Shown here: positions 1-8,595 of the stretch, piece after piece
Position numbering within the stretch: the first letter of the stretch is position 1
Layout: each line of letters opens with the position of its first letter
DNA from: Alistipes sp.
GTDB lineage: Bacteria; Bacteroidota; Bacteroidia; Bacteroidales; Rikenellaceae
Reading direction: 5' to 3'
DNA length: 64,000 bases
NCBI GenBank assembly: GCA_022782405.1
Contig: JALFNK010000009.1
Span: forward strand, 1 to 64,000
Translations under genes and position numbers: made by a program
The notes under the pieces: model-generated
What the model was told of the DNA's origin: nothing
What the model saw: the letters and a program-made list of their open reading frames with translations, nothing else
Databases searched by the model: none

Positions 1-24
1 TTTGTCTTGGAACATAGCAGCCAT
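1..24 (-). CDS. IS4-like transposase, first codons only
   Basis: Only eight codons are inside the window: M-A-A-M-F-Q-D-K read leftwards from position 24. The start could equally be the second ATG at 15. The M-F-Q-D-K opening matches what I remember of DUF4372-containing IS4 transposases of Bacteroidales. The remaining protein is beyond the left edge, so whether the gene is intact cannot be judged. Confidence 0.45.
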
Positions 25-140
25 TTGTATTAGACTGCAAAGTTGCAAAATCAAGTCCGTTTCATCTCAAGAAACCACGTAATTGACTATATTTCAATAA
101 TTTCAAAGAACTATTTATCAACTTTTACGGGACAGTAGTG
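1..140 (-). mobile_element. End of an IS4-like insertion sequence, cut by window edge
   Basis: This AT-rich stretch differs sharply from the GC-rich mazG gene next to it. Read on the minus strand it starts with ACTACTGTCCCG, runs through about 110 bases of AT-rich leader, and reaches an ATG followed by codons for M-F-Q-D-K. I recognise this from memory as the typical beginning of Bacteroides IS4-type transposases. The inner part of the element lies outside the window, so neither the second inverted repeat nor the target duplication can be seen. The border at about 140 is inferred from the promoter box it interrupts. Confidence 0.5.
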
Positions 141-147
141 ACCTTTG
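140..147 (+). promoter_or_regulatory. Probable -7 box of mazG, at the IS border
   Basis: GACCTTTG fits the Bacteroidetes -7 consensus TAnnTTTG except for the first base, and TACCTTTG is used elsewhere in this window. It ends 25 bases before the mazG ATG. The first base falls where the insertion sequence seems to end, so the element may have replaced the upstream half of the native promoter. Confidence 0.4.
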
Positions 148-172
148 CAATAAAAATAAGCCACAACACCAT

Positions 173-958
173 ATGGAAGACAAACGTTTGGAGGCGACGG
201 CGCGTCTGCTCGAGGTGATGAACACGCTCCGCCGCGAGTGCCCGTGGGACCGCGAGCAGACTTTCGATTCGCTGCGCAGCAACACGATCGAGGAGACCTA
301 CGAACTGGCCGATGCCATCACGGCCCATAACATGGAGGGTATCAAGGAGGAGCTGGGCGACCTGCTGCTGCATGTGGTCTTCTATTCGAAACTGGGAGAG
401 GAAGAGGGCGCCTTCGATTTTGCCGATGTGGCAAATTCCCTGTGCGACAAGCTGATATACCGTCATCCTCATGTCTACGGCGATATTCATGCCAATACGC
501 CTGCCGAGGTCAAGGAGAACTGGGAGGCGTTGAAGCTGCGCAAGAAGAACCGCAAGAGCGGTACGCTCGGCGGGGTGCCGCGTTCGCTGCCGGCGCTGGT
601 CAAGGCCTATCGTGTCGGCGAGAAGGCGGCCGGTGCGGGTTTCGACTGGCAGCATAAGGAGGATGTCTGGGCGAAGGTCCGCGAGGAGCTTTCCGAGGTC
701 GAAGCCGAGATGAAGTCGGGCCGCAAGGACGATCTCGAAGGCGAATTCGGCGACCTGTTCTTTGCGCTCGTGAATGCCGCTCGCCTCTATGGTGTGGATC
801 CCGAGTCGGCATTGGCACGGACCAACGAGAAGTTCATCCGACGCTTCAATTATATGGAAGAGCACGCTGCGGCGCAGGGCCATACATTGCACGATATGAC
901 CCTCGACGAAATGGAGGCCCTCTGGCAGCAGGCCAAGACGGAGGAGACCCGAGAATAA
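173..958 (+). CDS. mazG: Nucleoside triphosphate pyrophosphohydrolase MazG
   Basis: MazG hydrolyses (d)NTPs to NMP and pyrophosphate in the cytosol and is thought to clean up aberrant nucleotides. The 261-residue product has the normal length of two-domain MazG proteins. The first MazG domain carries the metal-binding EExxE at 40-44 and ExxD at 60-63 (EELGD). A second copy follows at about 165-205 with EELSEVE and EGEFGD. The ATG at 173 follows a TAnnTTTG-like box by 25 bases. The next gene starts 28 bases downstream on the same strand. An insertion sequence ends just upstream and may alter expression. Confidence 0.95.
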   Translation: MEDKRLEATARLLEVMNTLRRECPWDREQTFDSLRSNTIEETYELADAITAHNMEGIKEELGDLLLHVVFYSKLGEEEGAFDFADVANSLCDKLIYRHPHVYGDIHANTPAEVKENWEALKLRKKNRKSGTLGGVPRSLPALVKAYRVGEKAAGAGFDWQHKEDVWAKVREELSEVEAEMKSGRKDDLEGEFGDLFFALVNAARLYGVDPESALARTNEKFIRRFNYMEEHAAAQGHTLHDMTLDEMEALWQQAKTEETRE

Positions 959-986
959 TAAGAAACACAAAAAACGAGAATAGACT

Positions 987-1529
987 ATGGCTTTGATTCG
1001 TGAAGTGCGGGGACATACGCCCGTGATCGGAGAAAATACGTTCCTGGCCGAGACGGCCGTTGTGCTGGGTGATGTAACGATCGGCCGCGACTGCTCGATC
1101 TGGTACAATGCGGTGCTGCGCGGCGATGTGAACCGGATTGTCATCGGCGACCGCACGAACATTCAGGACGGAGTTGTCCTGCATACGATCTACGACAAGG
1201 CGAAGCATCCCTCGCAGACGATCATCGGCAACGACGTTTCGGTCGGCCACAACGCGGTGGTGCACGGTGCGGTGATCGAGGACAACTGCCTGATCGGCAT
1301 GGGGGCCATTCTGCTCGACAACGCCCATATCCCTTCGGGCTGCATCATTGCCGCGGGGGCGCTCGTGCTGTCGAACGCACAGTTGGAACCCAATTCGGTT
1401 TACGCCGGTGTTCCGGCCCGCAAGGTCAAGGAGATCACTCCCGAGCAGCGGGATGAAATCGTGCGGCGCACGGCACACGACTACATGCTCTATGCTTCGT
1501 GGTTCAAGGAGGATATGGCGGAAAAATAA
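987..1529 (+). CDS. Gamma-carbonic anhydrase family protein
   Basis: This is a 180-residue left-handed beta-helix protein of the YrdA/CaiE-like gamma-carbonic anhydrase family. The hexapeptide repeats run from about residue 11 to 150 (for example IGENTF, VIGDRTNI, IGNDVS). The three zinc-ligand histidines of the family are present as H66, H88 and H93. Family members are trimeric; some hydrate CO2 and many have no proven activity, so the physiological role is not fixed by sequence. It lies 28 bases after mazG and 9 bases before the histidine kinase, so the four genes 173-3607 may share a transcript. Confidence 0.9.
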   Translation: MALIREVRGHTPVIGENTFLAETAVVLGDVTIGRDCSIWYNAVLRGDVNRIVIGDRTNIQDGVVLHTIYDKAKHPSQTIIGNDVSVGHNAVVHGAVIEDNCLIGMGAILLDNAHIPSGCIIAAGALVLSNAQLEPNSVYAGVPARKVKEITPEQRDEIVRRTAHDYMLYASWFKEDMAEK

Positions 1530-1538
1530 CCGTTCGTC

Positions 1539-2846
1539 ATGCGGTTGCAGCCCAAATACTCCGATATCGTGCTCAACTTGCTGGTGGCCATAGCCATCAG
1601 CCTGGTGGTCAATTTTTCCTACTTGTTGCTCGTCTTGGTCGAGCATAACAGCGACACCTCTCCCCTTCCGGCCGGGCAGCGGGTTATCGAACGCCCTGAT
1701 GCGGGTGAGCTGCGGATCCATCTCGACGGTTACGGCTATCTGGTCTATGCCGATGGCGACAGTGTCTATGTGCCGGCGCGGCGCATGCGGTTTCTGGGCC
1801 TCAAGGCCGGAGACCGGATCGTTGCTGATTTGAGTGCACCGCGTCAGCAAGGAGGACATCCCGTTCTGGAGCATGTCCGGACATTGAATGGCTCGGAGTA
1901 TAATTACGGTGCGCTGTACAATCGCCCGTCGCAGTGGACCGAGTTGCTCCTTCAGTTGGTCTACTACCTCATCATGTCATTCGTGATGCTGACGATCCTC
2001 ACATCGACCCGCCGCAATTATTCGATGCGGCTCTATATCCGGCGCAGTCTGTGGTGTCTGGTCGCGGCTGCGGGGCTCTATTGCGTGGCTCCTGTTACTG
2101 AGTGGCATACGGGGCGCGTGGTCATCAACTGCATGGGCGGACGCATGTTCGATTACATGCTGCTGCTGAAGTGTTCGTTTGCCGTGGTCGTATCGCTTCT
2201 TTACAGCCGCATTTATGTCCTTATTTCGCAGCGCCAGGCCGTCGTCGTCGAGAACGAGCGGCTCAAGAACGAGAATCTCACGACGCGTTACAACATGCTT
2301 GTGGGTCAGATCAACCCCCACTTCTTTTTCAATTCGCTCAATTCGCTGGCGATGCTCGTACGCGAAAAGCAGGACGACAAGGCACTTACCTATATCGACC
2401 AACTCTCCTATACGTTCCGCTATATCATCCAGAACGGACAGAGCATGCTCGTCGATTTGGGCGAGGAGCTCAAGTTTGTCGAGGCGTACAGCTATCTTTT
2501 CAGAATCCGTTACGCGGACAAGCTCTTCTTCGATCTGCAGATCGACCGGAGTTATTACCCGTGGCGGCTGCCGTCGCTGTCGCTCCAGCCGCTTATCGAC
2601 AATGCGGTCAAGCACAATACCATCACGCGCAACAATCCGCTGCATGTTACGATCCGTGTGGAGAACGGCTGCCTGGAGGTTTCGAATCCCCGGCGTCCGA
2701 AGCTCGAGCCGGAACCCTCGACGGGTATCGGACTGGAGAACCTGCGCAACCGCTGGCAGCTGATAACCGGACGCGAGATCGAGGTACTCGCCACCGAGGA
2801 GCGTTTCACCGTGCGGCTTCCGCTGCTCAAACCCGAACAGGCATGA
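1539..2846 (+). CDS. LytS-like membrane sensor histidine kinase
   Basis: The 435-residue protein has a transmembrane segment at about 13-34, an extracytoplasmic stretch of about 100 residues, and three more segments at about 133-153, 170-188 and 206-229. A His_kinase (LytS/YehU-type) domain begins at about 255 with the H-box NPHFFFNSLNSL, where H261 is the predicted phosphorylation site. The C-terminal ATPase has DNAVKHN (N-box) and GIGLENLRNR. The gene overlaps the ATG of the LytTR regulator, which is its obvious partner. The signal sensed is unknown. The periplasmic insert has a compact beta-rich look but I do not recognise it. Confidence 0.92.
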   Translation: MRLQPKYSDIVLNLLVAIAISLVVNFSYLLLVLVEHNSDTSPLPAGQRVIERPDAGELRIHLDGYGYLVYADGDSVYVPARRMRFLGLKAGDRIVADLSAPRQQGGHPVLEHVRTLNGSEYNYGALYNRPSQWTELLLQLVYYLIMSFVMLTILTSTRRNYSMRLYIRRSLWCLVAAAGLYCVAPVTEWHTGRVVINCMGGRMFDYMLLLKCSFAVVVSLLYSRIYVLISQRQAVVVENERLKNENLTTRYNMLVGQINPHFFFNSLNSLAMLVREKQDDKALTYIDQLSYTFRYIIQNGQSMLVDLGEELKFVEAYSYLFRIRYADKLFFDLQIDRSYYPWRLPSLSLQPLIDNAVKHNTITRNNPLHVTIRVENGCLEVSNPRRPKLEPEPSTGIGLENLRNRWQLITGREIEVLATEERFTVRLPLLKPEQA

Positions 2847-3607
2847 TGCGGGCGTTGATTATCGAGGACGAGACGGCTGCCGCGCGCAATCTGGAGGCCG
2901 TATTGCGCGAGGTGGCTCCGGGTGTGGAGATTCTTGCGACGCTGGAGAGTGTTGCGGAGAGCATCGAATGGCTGCAGTCGAATCCCCAGCCCGATCTGTT
3001 GTTCATGGATATTCATTTGGCCGACGGCGATTCATTCCGTATTTTCGAATCGGTGGAGATCACCGCTCCGGTTATCTTCACGACGGCCTACGACCGTTAT
3101 GCCCTGGAGGCCTTCAGGGTAAACAGCATCGACTATCTGCTCAAGCCGATCAATGCAGGGGACGTGCGGCGGGCTCTGGAGAAACTGCGCCGGCTCACTT
3201 CGGGAGAACGTCTCGATTACGGCACCCGGGTCCGTGGGCTCGCTTCACAACGTCAGGAGGAGGTCTTCCTCGTACATGTCCGCGATAAGATCATCCCGTT
3301 GCAGCGCGACCGGATTGCCTATTGCTATACGGCCAATGAAAAGGTTACGGCCTGTGATTTCGACGGTACGGTCTATCCGATGGACAAGACCCTCGAGGCG
3401 TTGCAGTCATTGCTCCCCGACCGTGATTTTTTCCGGGCCAACCGTCAGTTCATCATCGCCCGGCGTGCCGTGAAGGAGATTGCCGTCTGGTTCGGCAGCC
3501 GTCTGACGCTGCACCTTACGGTCGAAACCCCCGAGCGGATTGTCATTTCCAAGGCCCGCGTTCCCGAATTCAAGGAGTGGTTGCGGGCGATTCACCCCAC
3601 CGAATAA
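2843..3607 (+). CDS. LytTR-family response regulator
   Basis: The 254-residue protein has an N-terminal receiver domain with acidic pocket E8-D9, phospho-acceptor D56 in FMDIHLADG, and the conserved Lys in YLLKPI near 105. A LytTR DNA-binding domain follows from about 150 (RDKIIPLQRDRIAYC, then FFRANRQFIIARRAVKEI). Two consecutive ATGs, 2843 and 2846, overlap the kinase stop; either is possible and I chose the first. Kinase and regulator form a two-component pair. The target promoters are not evident. The nearest downstream genes, a DUF4890 protein and a large barrel, have their own -7 boxes. Confidence 0.93.
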   Translation: MMRALIIEDETAAARNLEAVLREVAPGVEILATLESVAESIEWLQSNPQPDLLFMDIHLADGDSFRIFESVEITAPVIFTTAYDRYALEAFRVNSIDYLLKPINAGDVRRALEKLRRLTSGERLDYGTRVRGLASQRQEEVFLVHVRDKIIPLQRDRIAYCYTANEKVTACDFDGTVYPMDKTLEALQSLLPDRDFFRANRQFIIARRAVKEIAVWFGSRLTLHLTVETPERIVISKARVPEFKEWLRAIHPTE

Positions 3608-3672
3608 GCCGTTTAACCCTACCCTTTGGGCGTTTCGCCGGAGTCGCGGATCCGATTCCGGAGGTTTGGCGC

Positions 3673-3680
3673 TACCTTTG
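3673..3680 (+). promoter_or_regulatory. Probable -7 promoter box (TACCTTTG)
   Basis: TACCTTTG matches the Bacteroidetes -7 consensus and lies 63 bases before the DUF4890 gene. No clear -33 TTG is at the expected distance. The leader between box and ATG contains an imperfect GGGTTCCC / GGGACCC hairpin at about 3701-3722. Confidence 0.5.
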
Positions 3681-3743
3681 TATCGGAGATCTTCCCGAAA
3701 GGGTTCCCGAAAAGAGGGACCCGGAACCTAAAAATTTAGAACA

Positions 3744-4172
3744 ATGAAAAAGATGTTTTTTGCAGCCTTCGCAACCCTCTGTCTGGTTGCCGGCACACAG
3801 GTTTACGCCCAGGAGCGTCCTCAGAACAAACCCGCAGAACGACCCACGGTCGAGCAGATGGCACGCCGCATGACGGATCGCCAGACCGAGCGGCTCAAGC
3901 TGACCGATGAGCAGGCCGAGCAGGTCTATGCGGTCAATCTCGAGCGTCTTCAGGCTTTGGAGGCCCAGCGTGAGGCAATGCGCACGATGTGTCAGGAGCA
4001 GGCCGAGAAGATGAAGTCGGTGCTCACGACCGAACAGTTCATGGAGTGGTCGAAAATGCAGAGCCCGCATCGCGACGGCCGTCGTGCTCCCGATATGCGA
4101 CGCGGCGCTCCCGAGCCGGAAACATGTTGCGACAAGCCCTGTCCTCGTAAGGAAAAGAAGGGTAAAGAGTGA
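3744..4172 (+). CDS. Secreted DUF4890-like small protein
   Basis: The 142-residue protein has a signal peptide (residues 1 to about 23, ending VYAQ) and a helical, Arg/Glu/Gln-rich body, RPTVEQMARRMTDRQTERLK and the following heptad-like stretch, resembling DUF4890 proteins of Bacteroidetes and, at low level, Spy/CpxP folds. The C-terminus is basic and contains two cysteines (CCDKPC) that could form a disulfide or bind metal. It has its own promoter and terminator. It lies just upstream of a TonB-receptor-like barrel. A periplasmic chaperone role is only a guess. Confidence 0.7.
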   Translation: MKKMFFAAFATLCLVAGTQVYAQERPQNKPAERPTVEQMARRMTDRQTERLKLTDEQAEQVYAVNLERLQALEAQREAMRTMCQEQAEKMKSVLTTEQFMEWSKMQSPHRDGRRAPDMRRGAPEPETCCDKPCPRKEKKGKE

Positions 4173-4202
4173 GGTTAGGTTTTCAACGGCTTGTTGCAGC
4201 CG

Positions 4203-4235
4203 GGGCGCCGGTCGGTCGATTGGCGCCCTTTTTTT
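4203..4235 (+). terminator. Intrinsic terminator after DUF4890 gene
   Basis: The stem GGGCGCC / GGCGCCC (4203-4209 with 4222-4228) with a 12-base loop is followed by seven T residues. Confidence 0.85.
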
Positions 4236-4278
4236 GCCGTTTCACCGTGCCCGGGGGTTACTCTACCTTATTTTAGAC

Positions 4279-4286
4279 TATCTTCG
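4279..4286 (+). promoter_or_regulatory. Possible -7 box of the barrel gene (TATCTTCG)
   Basis: TATCTTCG differs from TAnnTTTG at one position and ends 29 bases before the ATG at 4316. It supports the choice of that ATG over the GTG at 4301. Confidence 0.35.
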
Positions 4287-4315
4287 CAATCGCAAACAAT
4301 GTGTTAATTAAAAAA

Positions 4316-7267
4316 ATGAAAAACGTACTACTGACTACCCTGCTGACGCTTTTCGCAGCTACGGCTCTCGCGCAGTCCGGTTCCGTTACCGCAATGCTGG
4401 TGGATGCCGATACGGGGGACCCCGTGGTCGGAGCGGTCGTAACCGTAACGCCCGCTGCGAATCCGGAGAAGAAACAGTACCTCACTTCGGCTTACAAAGG
4501 ATCGGTGTCGATTCAGTCACTCGCCTATGGCGAGTACGGTCTGTCTGTCTCCTTTCTGGGCTATCAGACGCTCGATACGACATTCCGGGTGGCGGCTCCG
4601 AAGCTGAACATCGGTACGCTGCGTCTCAAGCCGGGCGTACAGATCGAGACGGTCGTCAAGGAGGTCAAGGCAATGCGTACGTCGCAGAAGGGCGATACGG
4701 TGAGCTACAATGCCGGAGCCTTCAAGGTTACGAATGATGCCGATGTCGAGGGCCTTCTGAAAAAGATGCCCGGTATCACCGTTACGGACGGTACGGTGGA
4801 GGCCCAGGGCGAGGAGATCAAGAAGGTCTTTGTCGACGGCAAGGAGTTCTTCGGCGAGGATGTTACGACGGCCATCAAGTCGCTGCCGGCCGAAGCCGTG
4901 GACCGCGTGGAGGTCTACAACAAACTCTCGGATGCCGCCGAGTTCTCGGGCATGGATGACGGCGAGGGCTACAAGGCACTCAACATCGTTACGAAGCCCG
5001 GCATGCGCCAGGGTCAGTTCGGCAAGCTCTATGCCGGTTACGGTTACGATGCAGATACGGAGACCGAGGACCGGAACAAGTATATTGCGGGCGGCAACGT
5101 CAATATCTTCTCGGGCGACAGCCGCATATCGTTGATCGGCCTGTTCAACAACGTGAACCAGCAGAACTTCTCATTCGAGGATATTCTCGGCGTTACGGGC
5201 GGTTCGGGCGGCGGGCGCCGCGGCGGAGTCGGCCAGTACATGACCCGGCCGCAGGACGGTGTGGCCAAGGTGAACGCCATCGGTCTGAACTATACCGATA
5301 CCTGGGGCAAACGCGATCAGGTATCGTTCCAGGGAAGCTACTTCTTCAACAATACCAATACGACGAACCTTTCGACGATCCAAAAATGGTACGAGGCCCC
5401 GATGGCCATCGATACCCTTTCGACGACGGGCTATTCCGATACGAGGGGTGTCAATCACCGTTTCAACGGCCGTCTGGAATGGAAGATCTCCGAGAATCAG
5501 AATCTGATGATCCGCCCGAGCTTCAGCTATCAGTCGAACGATCCCTGGAGTACGACCCAGGGCTGGCAGTACGGCGAAAGCGGTTACAGCCGAACGGACA
5601 ACTTCGACAATGCGGACCGCAAGGGCTACAACATCGGAACATTCGCCATTTATCGGGCCAAACTGGGCAAGGACGGACGTACGATCACGCTCAACGGCAA
5701 TTTCCGCTATTCGGACAGCCGGAACAATGCGGATTCCTACTCCAACCAGCTCGGAAGTCTTGCAGACCGCCCCGAAACGGATCCGGCCACGGGCCTTTGG
5801 GATCCTTCGGATTATGTACAGCTGCGCTATCTGCGGGATATCGCACCTTCGAGCAGTTACAGCCTGCGGGGCGAGTTCACCTATACGGAACCCGTCGCCA
5901 AATATGCACAGGTAAGCCTCCAGTACCGTGCTTCCTACGATCACCAGGAACGCGACAAACGCTCCTATGAGACGGGCGATGACTTCTCTATTGCCGGACT
6001 GGCGCCCGATCCGTTGTTGTCGAACGCCTATGAGAGCAACTATACCGTGCAGCGTGTGGGTCCGGGCTTCCGCTTCTCGAAGGATCGCAACACGTTCATT
6101 GCCAATGTGTACTATCAGCATTCGACACTCGACGGCATGGTTACGCAAAACGGTTCGGAGAAGATCAGCCACAATTACGACGACTTCACCTACTTCATGA
6201 TGGGACAGCTCAACATCAACCGGGAGAATTCGCTGCGTCTGTTCATCTCCTCCTATACGGACAACCCCGAGGTGACGAACCTTCAGGGCGTCTATGACCT
6301 TTCGGATGCGCAGAACATCTCACACGGCAATCCGACGTTGAATCCCTCCTATACGCATCGCGTCAATTTCCACTATGTCAATTCGAATGTAGAGAAGGGT
6401 CGGACCTTCATGTGGATGTTCTCCATGCAGAATACCTCGGATTATTTCGCCACGCATACGGTCCAGAATCCGACGTTCGAGATCGACGGAACCCTTTATA
6501 CGCCGAATTTCTACTCCACGCCGATCAATATGGACGGTTACTGGAACCTGCGTACGCATCTGAGCTACGGGTTCCCGATCGGCTTCCTGAAGTCGAATTT
6601 CAATATCATGGCCGGAGTTACCTATACCTTGACGCCGAGCTTGTTGGGTGGAACGGTGGATGCTGAGACAGGTGCGATCACCGGAGGCGAGCGAAACGAT
6701 GCGAGCAACATTGGCTACGATTTCGGAGCCGTGTTGGGCAGCAACATCTCCGAGAATGTCGATTTTACCTTCGCCTGGAACGGCACCTACAACGAGGCTA
6801 CGAACTCGTTGAATGCCACGAATGCCAAGAACCGCTATTTCAACCATACGGCACGCGGCGACCTGAAGATCGTTTTCCCGCTGGGCTTCACGCTCACGGC
6901 AAGTGCGGCCTATACGCAATACATCGGCTTCACGAACGATTACGACAGCCACTATCTGCTTTGCAATGCCTATATCGGCAAGAAGATCTTCCGCAACCAG
7001 CGGGGCGAGATCATGTTCGGCGTGAACGATATGTTCAACCAGAATACGGCTTTTGCCCGTACGACAGGTTCGGGCTGGACGCAGAATGCCACGAACAGCG
7101 TGATCGGCCGTTACTACATGGTACAGTTCACCTACAACCTGCGTCGTTTCGGCAAGAAGGGCTCGACGAACATCAAGGATTACGAAGGCGTGGATCAGTC
7201 GGGTTCGCGCCGGCGCATGGGACCCGGCGGTCCTGGAGGACCTCCCCCGATGGGTTTTCATCCTTAG
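4316..7267 (+). CDS. Outer membrane beta-barrel protein (TonB-receptor-like, carboxypeptidase-regulatory N-domain)
   Basis: The 983-residue protein starts with a signal peptide (residues 1 to about 20). A carboxypeptidase-regulatory-like beta-sandwich follows at about 22-105, with the typical phrase GDPVVGAVVTVTP. A plug-like segment at about 130-235 (LLKKMPGITV, VFVDGKEFFGED, AVDRVEVYNKLSD) precedes a large barrel of the OMP_b-brl_3 type to the end. The C-terminus is a Gly/Pro-rich tail (GPGGPGGPPPMG) instead of a terminal aromatic strand. There is no SusD partner, so it is not a typical glycan-uptake pair. Substrate unknown. It ends before a strong terminator. Confidence 0.88.
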   Translation: MKNVLLTTLLTLFAATALAQSGSVTAMLVDADTGDPVVGAVVTVTPAANPEKKQYLTSAYKGSVSIQSLAYGEYGLSVSFLGYQTLDTTFRVAAPKLNIGTLRLKPGVQIETVVKEVKAMRTSQKGDTVSYNAGAFKVTNDADVEGLLKKMPGITVTDGTVEAQGEEIKKVFVDGKEFFGEDVTTAIKSLPAEAVDRVEVYNKLSDAAEFSGMDDGEGYKALNIVTKPGMRQGQFGKLYAGYGYDADTETEDRNKYIAGGNVNIFSGDSRISLIGLFNNVNQQNFSFEDILGVTGGSGGGRRGGVGQYMTRPQDGVAKVNAIGLNYTDTWGKRDQVSFQGSYFFNNTNTTNLSTIQKWYEAPMAIDTLSTTGYSDTRGVNHRFNGRLEWKISENQNLMIRPSFSYQSNDPWSTTQGWQYGESGYSRTDNFDNADRKGYNIGTFAIYRAKLGKDGRTITLNGNFRYSDSRNNADSYSNQLGSLADRPETDPATGLWDPSDYVQLRYLRDIAPSSSYSLRGEFTYTEPVAKYAQVSLQYRASYDHQERDKRSYETGDDFSIAGLAPDPLLSNAYESNYTVQRVGPGFRFSKDRNTFIANVYYQHSTLDGMVTQNGSEKISHNYDDFTYFMMGQLNINRENSLRLFISSYTDNPEVTNLQGVYDLSDAQNISHGNPTLNPSYTHRVNFHYVNSNVEKGRTFMWMFSMQNTSDYFATHTVQNPTFEIDGTLYTPNFYSTPINMDGYWNLRTHLSYGFPIGFLKSNFNIMAGVTYTLTPSLLGGTVDAETGAITGGERNDASNIGYDFGAVLGSNISENVDFTFAWNGTYNEATNSLNATNAKNRYFNHTARGDLKIVFPLGFTLTASAAYTQYIGFTNDYDSHYLLCNAYIGKKIFRNQRGEIMFGVNDMFNQNTAFARTTGSGWTQNATNSVIGRYYMVQFTYNLRRFGKKGSTNIKDYEGVDQSGSRRRMGPGGPGGPPPMGFHP

Positions 7268-7301
7268 CGGTATTCCGTCGCGGAAATGGATATGGAAAAA
7301 A

Positions 7302-7333
7302 GGCACCGGAAATAAATCCGGTGTCTTTTTTTT
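7302..7333 (+). terminator. Intrinsic terminator after the barrel gene
   Basis: The stem GGCACCGGA / TCCGGTGTC (7302-7310 with 7317-7325, one G-T pair) has an AATAAA loop and a run of T residues. The right arm and T-run are repeated almost exactly at 8561-8576. Confidence 0.9.
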
Positions 7334-7420
7334 GTTGAACAGGCAATTTTTAGGGGGGAATTTTTGAAATGTTAGGTGTAATGCATAAATTTATTTCATT
7401 AACCGTCAAAAAACTACCCG

Positions 7421-8512
7421 ATGAATTGTAAACATTGTATACTGATCGTTATGCTGGCTTTTGCGGGGTGTCGCGAAGCGGCAACCAATCGGAACCAAAT
7501 CGCCGGAGCTCCCGTCGAGGTAGAGATCACACCGAGTGCGGATACGCTCGTCCTGTCGGATCTGTTTGCGAAGAGCCGATATGTCGAGATGAAGGGCCTG
7601 CTGCTGGGCTATGTCGCGGCCGTGAAGCAGACGGGCGACACGCTTGTAGTCCAGAGCAAGGTGGATAACCGCGATCTCCATCTTTTCGACAAGGAGGGGA
7701 ACTACCTGCGTTCGGTGCTCCATTACGGGCGTGCGGCCAATGAGGTGATCGACCTCTATGCGTTTTGCTGCAACCGGTCGGGAGGAACGATCGATGTCCT
7801 TTGCAATTACGGTACCGAGATCAAACGCTATCCGCTTGATGGAAAGACTCAGCCGCAAACCGTCTCCCTGCCGCGGGAATCGGTCGTTGCGGTGAACGAC
7901 ATGGCACCGGTCGGCGATTCGACCTATGCCCTCTACAAGGATGCGGGATATCTGGATTCGATGGAATACAAGGTTTATCTGTACGATATTCGGAAGAATG
8001 CCGTTACGAAGGCGTTCCTGCCCCTCGACAAGGCGGCTGCGGAGAAGATCTCCATCGGTCAGAGCGTCAATTTTTTCCGTCTTGACGGCAAGCTCTGTTT
8101 CTATGAGACCTTCCAGGACGGGATTTGCGAAATTACGGAGGAGGGCCTGCGTCCGGCCGTGGCCTTCCGCCGGAACGCCTATACGGTGCCTCTCGAGGAG
8201 CTGGAGCGCTGCAATGATGCGATGGAGTTCATTCAGTTCTGTATGGAGAGTCCCTATGTCTGGGCGCATATCGACTGCCGTCCGTGCGGCGACCGGATCT
8301 TCTCGCGTTTTACATACGACCGCGAGATCTATTGCAACGTCATCGATCTCGTCTCCCGTGAAGCGCACTCCTATCTCTATATCCGGGACGATCTCCATTC
8401 CGGAGAGACCTACCCTGCCGACCAGTTCTATCTTGTCGGAAACGAGGACGACATGCTGATCTGCAAGGCAGCAACGGACGAAGGCAACGGCCTGCTGTTG
8501 CTTTGGAATTAG
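7421..8512 (+). CDS. 6-bladed beta-propeller lipoprotein (BF3164-like)
   Basis: The 363-residue protein has a lipoprotein signal (LAFAG-C, lipid Cys at about 16) and is therefore expected in the periplasm or at the outer membrane. The body matches the BF3164-like 6-bladed beta-propeller family common in Bacteroidales: LHLFDKEGNYLRSV, YGRAANEVIDL, then repeated blade-like strands. The GRAANE phrase is shared with the minus-strand homologue at 19633-20673, so the two are paralogues. The family's molecular role is not established. It stands alone between two nearly identical terminators. No clear -7 box is visible upstream. Confidence 0.75.
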   Translation: MNCKHCILIVMLAFAGCREAATNRNQIAGAPVEVEITPSADTLVLSDLFAKSRYVEMKGLLLGYVAAVKQTGDTLVVQSKVDNRDLHLFDKEGNYLRSVLHYGRAANEVIDLYAFCCNRSGGTIDVLCNYGTEIKRYPLDGKTQPQTVSLPRESVVAVNDMAPVGDSTYALYKDAGYLDSMEYKVYLYDIRKNAVTKAFLPLDKAAAEKISIGQSVNFFRLDGKLCFYETFQDGICEITEEGLRPAVAFRRNAYTVPLEELERCNDAMEFIQFCMESPYVWAHIDCRPCGDRIFSRFTYDREIYCNVIDLVSREAHSYLYIRDDLHSGETYPADQFYLVGNEDDMLICKAATDEGNGLLLLWN

Positions 8513-8540
8513 CCGCGGGTCTCATACGGGTGCGGCCCAT

Positions 8541-8576
8541 AAAAAAGACACCGGATTTATCTCCGGTGTCTTTTTT
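8541..8576. terminator. Bidirectional terminator
   Basis: AAAAAAGACACCGGA pairs with TCCGGTGTCTTTTTT, giving a stem flanked by A and T runs on the two sides. It can end the plus-strand propeller gene and the minus-strand export operon, which converge here. Confidence 0.92.
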
Positions 8577-8595
8577 ATGGCTGCTGGTTTCGGAC

